Origin: Glaciecola sp. HTCC2999
Lineage (GTDB): Bacteria; Pseudomonadota; Gammaproteobacteria; Enterobacterales; Alteromonadaceae
DNA: 54,582 bases
Assembly: GCA_949498985.1 (NCBI GenBank)
Contig: CATECQ010000012.1
Location: 1 to 54,582 of the forward strand
Direction of reading: 5' to 3'
The notes beneath the pieces are model-generated. The model made no database searches. It saw only the letters and a list, made by a program, of their open reading frames with translations, and had not been told where the DNA came from. The position numbers were made by a program, and so were the translations under genes. This document shows, in pieces, positions 47,588 through 54,582 of this stretch. Position 1 is the first letter of the stretch, and every line of letters starts with the position of its first letter.

Positions 47588-47718
47588 TACAATATAAAAA
47601 ACGATCACAACCCTTGTTTTTAAAGGGTAATAAAAATTGAATTTTATTTGAACCAAAATAAAAAGTACTGCGTACATTATTTTGCACTGTTAAAAGTGTG
47701 TACGCGTTCTTGCTGTTT

Positions 47719-47748
47719 AGCCCATCAATATTGATGGGCTTTTTTTTG
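47719..47748 (+). terminator. Plus-strand intrinsic terminator with no annotated gene in front of it
   Basis: AGCCCATCAA (47719-47728) and TTGATGGGCT (47731-47740) form a 10-base-pair stem, followed by eight T residues at 47741-47748 on the plus strand. There is no U run on the minus strand. Both neighbours are on the minus strand, so the transcript it ends is not annotated. Confidence 0.8.
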
Positions 47749-47792
47749 CTTGATGTAAAAAAAGAGGAGCGACATGCTTAGGTAGAGTCTGT

Positions 47793-50700
47793 TTAGTGGC
47801 GATATTTATTAGCAAACTGTTTTGGAGTCATGTTAAACAATTTCTTAAAGCTGGTACTGAAGTAACTGGGTGATGTAAAACCAGCTTCATATGCGGCAAA
47901 AGAAGCAGCCTTACCCGCTTTAAGTAATTCAGCTGCGTGCTGTAAGCGATAATTACGGATAAATTCACTCACACCTATCCCGGTTTCATTTTTTAAACGA
48001 CGAAGTAACTGTCGTTCGCTAACATTGGTTAAGGTTGCTAGCTCTTGTACCGAGAAATCGCTTTTTTGGTAATGCTCTTGCAATATTCCGTGTAACTGTT
48101 TGATGAAGTCAGATTGCGGAATAATGTCCGTATCATTATCTAGTGTATGAATATCGGTTACCGATTTTATATATTTTCGACGAAGTGCTTCTTGTTCAGC
48201 AATAATATTGCGTATTTTCAAACGAAGTTCCTCCTCTTCAAATGGTTTGTTAATGTAATCAGTAGCAGCGCTGGAAAGTCCCTCTAATCGTGCTGCTTTT
48301 GAATTTTTAGCCGTTAATAATATGACAGGTATATGATTCGTTATAAAATCGCTCTTTAATGTGTTTAGCAGTTCAATACCGTCCATTTCTGGCATCATAA
48401 TGTCACTAATAATCAGGTCAGGTAGTAGGTCTTTTGCAAGAGTGAGACCAGCATTAGAGGAGTTAGCGGTATGAATTTGATATTGATGTTTAAAGAGATT
48501 TTCTAGATACACTAAAATATCATTATTATCATCAATACATAACAGGCAAGGTAACTCTTGCTTATCTATCGACGGAATATATTTTTGATGCAAATTATTC
48601 GGTAAAATGACACTAAACGTTGTACCTTGACCCAATTCAGAACTGACCTTGATTAAACCATCAGCCTTATCGACTAATTGCTCTACTATTGCTAAACCCA
48701 ACCCTGAACCTTCAGTAGCCTCTTCTTGTTCGTTGTGCGCACGATAAAAACGATTAAAAATAAGTGGGATATCTTTCTCTTGAATTCCCCTTCCTGTGTC
48801 GGATACATGTATCGTCACAAAGTGCTGATCTGTTGCAATATCTATTTTAATTTCACCCCCTTCAGCGGTGTATTTGACCGCATTAGAGATTAAATTCGAT
48901 AAGATTGTCTCTAAGTTATACATCGGTATAGTGATTTTTAACGGTTCAAATTTAGGGTAAATAAATGTTTGGTGTCGTTGTTCTGTGTAAGGCGTAAATA
49001 TTCGCGCTAACTGTTGTACAACGATAGATAAATCCGTGATGGGCGTATTATTGGGGGTATCAGTTAATTTATCTGAAACGGACAATTCAAATATCTTTTT
49101 AACTAATGTATTGAGCCGATCAGCATTGCGCACTAAAATATTTAACATAGTTTGTGCTTCAGGTTCCATTTGATAGTTTCTAAGCTGCTGTATAGGACCT
49201 TGAATTAAGGTTAAAGGGGTGCGTAATTCGTGGGAAACAGTTTCAAAAATAGCATCTTTTTCAGCGACAGTTTGTTCTAATTTTTGCGTTTGTTGACGGG
49301 ATATTTCTGTTTGCCGACGTAAATCTTCTGTCCTTTTTTCTACAATTAGTGCTAATTCTGCAGAGGTACGTTTAATTTGGTTCGTACGCAATGTAACGAT
49401 TATATAAATGCTAAATACTAAACCACTGATGAATAATATAAAGGCCCATAGTGTTTGGTACCAAGGTTTTGGATAGTTGAAATTTAATGTAATCGACTCA
49501 TCCATTAAATTATCATAGTGATAACCCATATTAGTTAAGGTAAACGACGATTCGCCGGACTTGGGTGATAGCACAGTTGAAAAATCTTTGAGTACGACCT
49601 GTCCTTCCGGGCTGGATAATTTGAATTGGATTTGGGGATGTGTGGTAAAATTAATATCACCAAAAATAGCGTTAATAGCATCTATTTGTCGATCAAAGGT
49701 GAAATTATTTTGATGAATGTTGAAGAATAATTCTTCAGTACCATCACTAAATAGCACTGTTAGTTTCGCGAGTTGAAGTTTTATAGGCGGTTTTTTTAAA
49801 CGTGATGGGTCAAGAACAGTAATACCGTTAAGTCCACTGAATACAAATAATCCTCGAGAATTTTTATAAGCGACCCCAGCATTAAATTCATTACCTTGTA
49901 ATCCATCAGCCTCCGTATACCAAGACACATTGTGATCATTATTTTGATACTCGATTACCCCGTTTTTCAGGGTCGACCAAAATACACCATCATCTGTAAT
50001 AAGAGTTGCTTGTATGTTGGCATTGTCAATTAAAGGCGGAAAGTCAGTCTGAATAAAACGTTTAATTAAGGGGTCAAAAACATGAACGCCCGAATTAGTA
50101 GATAAAACAATATGGTCTTGTGAGTTAGAGGTGATGTGATTGACGACATTAATATTCTGTTGTGGATCAAATAAATAGTGCTGAAATTCTTTGGTGTGAA
50201 TATCAAAAGTGTGTAAACCCACATTAGAACTTAACCATTGAATCCCATTTAACGATAACATTTGGCTAAATTGGTGAGTCGGCAATGAGCTATTATTCAT
50301 TGAGAAATGTGAAAATGTTTCATCCTTTACATGAAACAAACTGACACCATTATTTTGGTGAGTCAATAAGGCTATATCGGGTGACAAAGATAACCAGTCG
50401 ACTAACCCACCGTAAGCTAATGATGAGTTTTGAGGTGTGTAAGTCTTTACTATTTCAAATGTATCAATATCTATTTGGGTAATTCCTTGCTCATCTAATG
50501 CAAAGGCATATTGTTGATCAATATGAATTTTGCTAATGGTCAACCCAGCAAGTGCTTGGTTAATAATGGTACTGGTGTTGGAGGTCGGTGAATACACTGA
50601 AATGCCATCAGTATTTGATGCAATCCAGCCTCTTAAATACTTATCTGCTGCAATCGCTGTGACATCATTACCACTTAGAGGTGAATCTTGAAGAATAGAA

Positions 50701-51713
50701 TGTTTTAAATGATAAAGTTGCTCGCTACTTTTCCTGAAATGATTGACCCCACCTCGTTGGGTGCCTATCCACATATCACCATTACGAGCCAAAAATAAAG
50801 TACGAATGCTATTGGTGCTAATTGAATGAGGATCTGTTGGATCAAAACGTAAACGCTGTCTAATTTTGTCAGAATCAAAAATGAAAACTCCTTCATTTGC
50901 CGTGCTTAACCATAACCGATCACGGGTATCGCTATTGATGGCAGTAATGTTAGGTTGCGTTGCACTGGATATATCTAGTAGCGTGTTGTCAATATAATTA
51001 AGGTATTTATCATAGGTAAATATTCCATGTTTGTAAGTACCTACTACCAATTTTTCATTGTAAATATAAGAGCTCGTGATATTTACGCCATTGGGTAATC
51101 CAGGTAATGATAAGGCATTTAGAGATTGTTGATTTGGAGATAAAGTATATAGTTGTGTAGTACCAACAAATAATCTGCGATTTTGTAACTCGACAAAACC
51201 TGTTATTGATTCTGGGGTATCAATATACCGTGGTGTTAACGCCCTATTTTTGGGATTAGCCAGATACAATCCTTTACCAGAACTAAGCGCGACAATGTTA
51301 GGAGATATTTGAGCAATGAATGAAGTTGATGGGCTGATGTTGACCCTGTTATCAAAACTGAAAAGGTAAGAAAATTGATGCTCATTAGCTAATAAAATAT
51401 AGACGCTAGACTCAAATGTGACCCATAAGTTATTGTCAATGTCATTGTAAATTTGAGTGACTTTGTTAGCGCTGTTGCTTAAACCATGCTGGCGATTAAA
51501 TGGGGTGAATCGGACACCATCATAGCGAACTAAGCCATCATCAGTTCCAAACCACATGAATCCCAATTTATCTTGAGCGATGACGTTGATTGTTGAATCA
51601 GGTAAGCCGTCAGCAATGTTATATTGATTAATATGCAATGAGTCACGGCTGTGAGCAAACACATCCGTACAAACTAAACCAGATAGTAAAATAAAAACTT
51701 GCCAATAACGCAC
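47793..51713 (-). CDS. Hybrid two-component system protein (HTCS: beta-propeller sensor, kinase, receiver, AraC output)
   Basis: A 1306-residue one-protein signalling system. It has a signal peptide (1-20), two seven-bladed beta-propellers of Reg_prop repeats (about 25-640), a Y_Y_Y domain (about 670-748) and one membrane helix (about 755-774). HisKA follows with His828 (VSHELRTPLT), HATPase (NLISNAVKYT near 940, GSGLGLAI near 1002), a receiver with Asp1104 (IISDIMMPEMDG) and an AraC helix-turn-helix (1205-1304). HTCS proteins sense oligosaccharides in Bacteroidetes and occur in some marine gammaproteobacteria. Start GTG at 51713 after AAAAGGA. Divergent from the DUF5916 gene. Confidence 0.93.
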   Translation of the reverse strand: MRYWQVFILLSGLVCTDVFAHSRDSLHINQYNIADGLPDSTINVIAQDKLGFMWFGTDDGLVRYDGVRFTPFNRQHGLSNSANKVTQIYNDIDNNLWVTFESSVYILLANEHQFSYLFSFDNRVNISPSTSFIAQISPNIVALSSGKGLYLANPKNRALTPRYIDTPESITGFVELQNRRLFVGTTQLYTLSPNQQSLNALSLPGLPNGVNITSSYIYNEKLVVGTYKHGIFTYDKYLNYIDNTLLDISSATQPNITAINSDTRDRLWLSTANEGVFIFDSDKIRQRLRFDPTDPHSISTNSIRTLFLARNGDMWIGTQRGGVNHFRKSSEQLYHLKHSILQDSPLSGNDVTAIAADKYLRGWIASNTDGISVYSPTSNTSTIINQALAGLTISKIHIDQQYAFALDEQGITQIDIDTFEIVKTYTPQNSSLAYGGLVDWLSLSPDIALLTHQNNGVSLFHVKDETFSHFSMNNSSLPTHQFSQMLSLNGIQWLSSNVGLHTFDIHTKEFQHYLFDPQQNINVVNHITSNSQDHIVLSTNSGVHVFDPLIKRFIQTDFPPLIDNANIQATLITDDGVFWSTLKNGVIEYQNNDHNVSWYTEADGLQGNEFNAGVAYKNSRGLFVFSGLNGITVLDPSRLKKPPIKLQLAKLTVLFSDGTEELFFNIHQNNFTFDRQIDAINAIFGDINFTTHPQIQFKLSSPEGQVVLKDFSTVLSPKSGESSFTLTNMGYHYDNLMDESITLNFNYPKPWYQTLWAFILFISGLVFSIYIIVTLRTNQIKRTSAELALIVEKRTEDLRRQTEISRQQTQKLEQTVAEKDAIFETVSHELRTPLTLIQGPIQQLRNYQMEPEAQTMLNILVRNADRLNTLVKKIFELSVSDKLTDTPNNTPITDLSIVVQQLARIFTPYTEQRHQTFIYPKFEPLKITIPMYNLETILSNLISNAVKYTAEGGEIKIDIATDQHFVTIHVSDTGRGIQEKDIPLIFNRFYRAHNEQEEATEGSGLGLAIVEQLVDKADGLIKVSSELGQGTTFSVILPNNLHQKYIPSIDKQELPCLLCIDDNNDILVYLENLFKHQYQIHTANSSNAGLTLAKDLLPDLIISDIMMPEMDGIELLNTLKSDFITNHIPVILLTAKNSKAARLEGLSSAATDYINKPFEEEELRLKIRNIIAEQEALRRKYIKSVTDIHTLDNDTDIIPQSDFIKQLHGILQEHYQKSDFSVQELATLTNVSERQLLRRLKNETGIGVSEFIRNYRLQHAAELLKAGKAASFAAYEAGFTSPSYFSTSFKKLFNMTPKQFANKYRH

Positions 51714-52022
51714 TGATATCCTTTTATGTATATAAGAGACATAACAATACCATCATCGGTTTTTCTATACTTTAATCAAGCTTTTTTAGTGATTTTGACA
51801 GATTTGTATAACACATTGTCGTATATGTGTAAGTATGATTATGTTAATCAAGGTATGATTTATTGGTGCTTTGAATTGATGAAAATTAATTTAAATCATA
51901 CTCTAACACATAGCTAAAACATTGGATGTCAATCAACACGGATGTTGACATTTTTTTGAATTCTGTTGTTGAGTTCTTTTCTATAAAATAATGCGCGCGA
52001 TTTATTTGTATTGGGCCATTAC
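51714..52022. other. Intergenic region between the HTCS and DUF5916 genes
   Basis: About 309 bases, AT-rich. It holds a plus-strand terminator-like hairpin (51926-51957) and a candidate -10 TATAAA at 51982-51987 for the DUF5916 gene. A 63-codon plus-strand ORF (51726-51917) has no ribosome-binding site and no recognisable product. TTGACA occurs at 51795-51800 but has no -10 at proper spacing. Presumably the HTCS operator is here; I see no clear repeat to name it. Confidence 0.5.
51926..51957 (+). terminator. Plus-strand terminator-like hairpin upstream of the DUF5916 gene
   Basis: TCAACA (51933-51938), loop CGGA, TGTTGA (51943-51948), nested in ATGTCAA/TTGACAT (51926-51932/51945-51951) as an alternative pairing, followed by a T run at 51951-51957. 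No annotated gene on the plus strand precedes it. It could be an attenuator or end a short RNA. Confidence 0.6.
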
Positions 52023-54419
52023 ATGTCAGTGATTCACTCTATTTCTAAAGTAATAATTGTATTCACATATATTTTAACATCTTGGCTGTTGAGCTTAAGC
52101 ATCAATAGCTTCACGTACGCCGCTGAAAATATCATTATACCTGTCAATAACACTACGCAAATTAGTATTGATGGATAGTTTTCTGCGAATGAATGGAAAA
52201 ATGCCACTACGTTAACATTAGATAACGTTGTACAGCCATTTGACAATATTCCAGCCCCAACGGAAACAACGGTATATACCTTTGCATCTGATGATACCTT
52301 ATATGTTGCTTTTATTGCATCAGATAATGAGCCAGAAGCAATAAGAGCATCTTTACGAGATCGTGATCAAATATGGGGGGAAGATTTAGTTGGTATAAAA
52401 ATTGACACTTTTAATGATGCACGCTTGGCATATCAATTCTTTGTTAATCCTTTGGGTATTCAATCTGATGGGATTCAAAATGAAATGACGGGAAAAGAGT
52501 CAGATAGTTGGAATGCTATCTGGGAAAGCCAAGGACAAATTACCGATACTGGATACGTTATTGAAATTGCCATTCCACTGCGAATAATGAATTTTGATGA
52601 ACGCCCTGGTCTGAAAGAGTGGGGGATTGAATTCGTCCGGTTTTACCCACGTGATAATGTCTATCGAATATCGCACCTAAAATACGACCGTAGTAATTCT
52701 TGCAATCTGTGTCAATTAGGATCGGCAACAGGGTTTAACAATGCGACTCAAGGTCAAAATTTGGCCATTGTACCGACAATTGTAGCGGGAAAAAGTAGAG
52801 AACGTGATGTTGAAATAAATGAATCACAATGGAGCGACGAAACTAATCAAGCCCTAAGTTTGGATGTAAAATGGGGAATCACACCCGAAATATCATTACA
52901 AGCCACACTGAATCCTGATTTTTCACAGGTAGAGTCTGATGTCGGCCAGTTGTCAGTGAATAATACGTTTGCGTTGTTTTTCCCCGAAAGACGGCCATTT
53001 TTTGTCGAAAATGCGGATTATTTCACCACGAATTTAAACCTAGTTTATACGCGAAATATCAATGCACCAGATTATGGGATCAAACTTACTGGTAGAAAAG
53101 GAAAACACTCTTTAGGAGTATTTTTTGCCGATGATGCCTCAACTAATTTTTTGGTACCAGGCAATTTAAATTCTTCAGTTGCAACCATAGAACAAACATC
53201 CCAAAACTTAACGTCACGATATCGTTATGACGTAGATGAGAACCTGAGTATAGGGTCGGTCACTACGATAAGAGAGTCGGATAACTATCATAATTATGTA
53301 AATGGTGTTGATGTAAAATATAAGCCTAACCAAAGCGATACAATCAAAGTCCAATGGGTTCATTCTCAGACTCAATACCCACAACACTTATATTTGGATT
53401 TATGCGATAACGATTGTACTAGAGTCAGTGATTTATCCGAAACAACATTACGGGTTTTAACCAATAAACCTTTTGTGGGGAATGCACTGCAATTGCAATA
53501 TGCACGTGATACTGAACATTACTTCTTACGTGCAAATCATTATCGTAATAATGCAGGATTTCGAGCTGACATGGGATTTGTTTCTAGAGCTGATCGCTAT
53601 ATTACTGTATTAGGCGGAGGATACTTATGGCGTAATGATGATAACTGGTTCAATTATATGCGCTTGAGCGGTGATTGGGACATCCATAAAAATAGCCTAG
53701 GTGAGTTATTAGAAAAAGAACGTGAGATCTATTTCAGACTTAAAGGAAAGTTTAATACATTAATCGACTTTGGTGGGAAAATTCGTGATCGGGTGGGTGT
53801 TCGTCAGTTTGCGAGTGAAAATACCGTTGATATTGTGCATTCTCCAGATTGGATCGAAACACTTGATCAAAATACGTTGTTATCGATAAACGATAAAACT
53901 ACCTTATATACTGAAGATTACCTGCGTTTGATCGTCGAAACAGATCTAACTGATAGTCTAAGTTTGTTTCAATTTATTGGTCAAGGTAAACAAATTGACT
54001 TTAGTAATGACCGCCTTGGTGATGAGGTAAAAACAGAAAGTCGCATCAGTTATGACATTGGTGAACATATTCGTTTCAATATGGGGTATGAATATGAGAC
54101 GTTAGAGGCCCAAGATGCTAATGTGTATACTGCAAAATTGCTTGATGCGCGGATGACTTACCAAATTGATGCTAGACAGTTTATCAGAGTCATTATTTCA
54201 GTATCAGATGTTCAAAGAAACCCCGAAAATTATCGTGAAGAGGTGAACGCAGAGTATGAAGATCGTGGCGTACAATTATTATATTCATACAAAGTAAATC
54301 CACTAACCAAGTTCTTTATAGGATATTCTGATGCGGCCTATCGTAACGATAATATGAGAAAAGTCACGACTAATGAGCAGTCGTTATTTATGAAATTTAG
54401 CTATGCATGGCAACAATAA
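52023..54419 (+). pseudogene. DUF5916 / CBM9-like outer-membrane-associated protein interrupted by an in-frame amber codon
   Basis: Read from the ATG at 52023 the frame gives a signal-peptide-like start (ISKVIIVFTYILTSWLLSL), AAENIIIPVN and ISIDG, then TAG at 52176-52178, and continues in the same frame as FSANEWKNAT and 664+ further residues to the TAA. The broken spot is the IDGxxxxxEW start of the CBM9-like domain, where a residue such as Glu, Lys or Gln is expected, so a single base change explains it. The rest (FFPERRPFF, PDFSQVESDVGQ and a C-terminal barrel) fits DUF5916. The only usual downstream ATG is 52425, inside the first domain. No good ribosome-binding site precedes 52023. Confidence 0.75.
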
Positions 54420-54450
54420 AATGCCTAAGTGATTACTCATACTAAAATGA

Positions 54451-54478
54451 TTGTAATTTAGCCAAATTCGTGTAATAT
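54451..54478 (+). promoter_or_regulatory. Probable sigma70 promoter of rpsF
   Basis: TTGTAA (54451-54456) and TAATAT (54473-54478) are separated by 16 bases, followed by ACGCGACC, a GC-rich discriminator. The start would be near 54485, giving a leader of about 79 bases that holds the structure below. Confidence 0.6.
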
Positions 54479-54504
54479 ACGCGACCCTTACAGCCATACT
54501 AATC

Positions 54505-54558
54505 ATTCCTTGTCTCCATACAGTTGGCTGTACTGTCGAGACTACAACCGTAAGGAAT
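54505..54558 (+). promoter_or_regulatory. Structured rpsF leader, candidate S6:S18 autoregulatory element
   Basis: ATTCCTT (54505-54511) pairs with AAGGAAT (54552-54558), which contains the Shine-Dalgarno sequence of rpsF. Directly stacked is GTCTC (54512-54516) with GAGAC (54538-54542), capped by TACAG-TTGG-CTGTA (54519-54532). The 3' side between stems, 54543-54551, is an unpaired bulge with CCG at 54548-54550. Known S6:S18 leader elements have two stems with a bulged CCG before rpsF. The match in structure is by eye. Confidence 0.6.
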
Positions 54559-54563
54559 ACACG

Positions 54564-54582
54564 ATGCGTCATTACGAAATCG
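54564..54582 (+). CDS. rpsF: Ribosomal protein S6, first six codons (continues past window)
   Basis: ATG at 54564 is followed by RHYEI, the invariant start of bacterial ribosomal protein S6 (MRHYEI). A TAAGGAA site is 6 bases before it. The rest lies outside the window. The opposite-strand ORF over this site is a shadow. Confidence 0.85.

Noticed and set aside
51795-51827. TTGACA at 51795-51800 as a promoter for a plus-strand RNA
   Set aside because: The nearest -10-like sequences (TATAAC at 51807, TATATG at 51822) are at spacings of 6 and 21 bases, outside the workable range.
51726-51917. A 63-codon plus-strand ORF ending just before a terminator-like hairpin
   Set aside because: No ribosome-binding site, unusual residues and no recognisable domain. 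The terminator after it is reported separately, as RNA evidence rather than a protein.
52034-52246. A 70-codon minus-strand ORF over the start of the DUF5916 gene
   Set aside because: The plus-strand frame gives a signal peptide and CBM9-like start here; the minus-strand ORF is a by-product.
54384-54572. A minus-strand ORF at the right edge
   Set aside because: It covers the rpsF promoter, leader and start codon on the plus strand, which explain the sequence better.
1-54582. CRISPR arrays, tRNA or rRNA genes, IS elements, integrase genes or prophage genes
   Set aside because: I looked for direct repeat arrays, cloverleaf-type repeats and transposase or integrase motifs in the intergenic regions and in the coding frames and found none.

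Overview
The window looks like chromosomal core DNA of a marine gammaproteobacterium of the Alteromonadales type (Shewanella/Alteromonadaceae-like). This is judged from gene content and order: comF/bioH, tex/greB, fkpA-slyX, yheSTU-cysQ-nudE-yrfG, a gspC-N type II secretion operon next to hslRO and ompR-envZ, purHD, dusB-fis and prmA. Base composition is moderately AT-rich throughout. I see no IS element, prophage, CRISPR array, tRNA or rRNA. The species cannot be named from the sequence alone.

Layout. 1-7.7 kb: 3' end of an M14-like carboxypeptidase, ComF, BioH, Tex, GreB, an acetyltransferase, FkpA (with a lipobox), SlyX, a TIGR02647-like protein and YheV. 7.8-13.8 kb: an overlapping plus-strand operon yheS / TIGR02444-like / yheT / yheU, followed by CysQ, NudE and YrfG. 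13.8-14.9 kb: a response-regulator diguanylate cyclase. 14.9-26.3 kb: a complete-looking gspC-D-E-F-G-H-I-J-K-L-M-N operon on the minus strand, lacking only the prepilin peptidase gspO. 26.4-36.3 kb: HslR and Hsp33, EnvZ/OmpR, a PrkB-like kinase with PurD and PurH, Fis, DusB and PrmA. 36.3-39.4 kb: an S10 serine carboxypeptidase and a four-gene redox operon (CPXCG protein, flavin reductase, small membrane protein, Tat-exported HiPIP). 39.5-47.6 kb: a FAN1-type nuclease fused to a DEDDh exonuclease, a TIGR03643-like protein, a Dld-II-type FAD/FeS dehydrogenase divergent from a LysR regulator, a DcaP-like porin and a DUF6435-like protein. 47.8-54.4 kb: a giant hybrid two-component system protein (HTCS) divergent from a DUF5916/CBM9-like gene that carries an in-frame amber codon. 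The last 19 bases are the start of rpsF.

Most genes are housekeeping. The points most worth a second look are the VRR-NUC + DEDDh fusion nuclease, the HTCS/DUF5916 pair with its amber codon, and two plus-strand terminators flanking the HTCS gene that no annotated gene explains. Others are the HiPIP/flavin reductase mini-operon and a well-formed RNA structure in front of rpsF that encloses its Shine-Dalgarno sequence and a bulged CCG, as expected for an S6:S18 autoregulatory leader.
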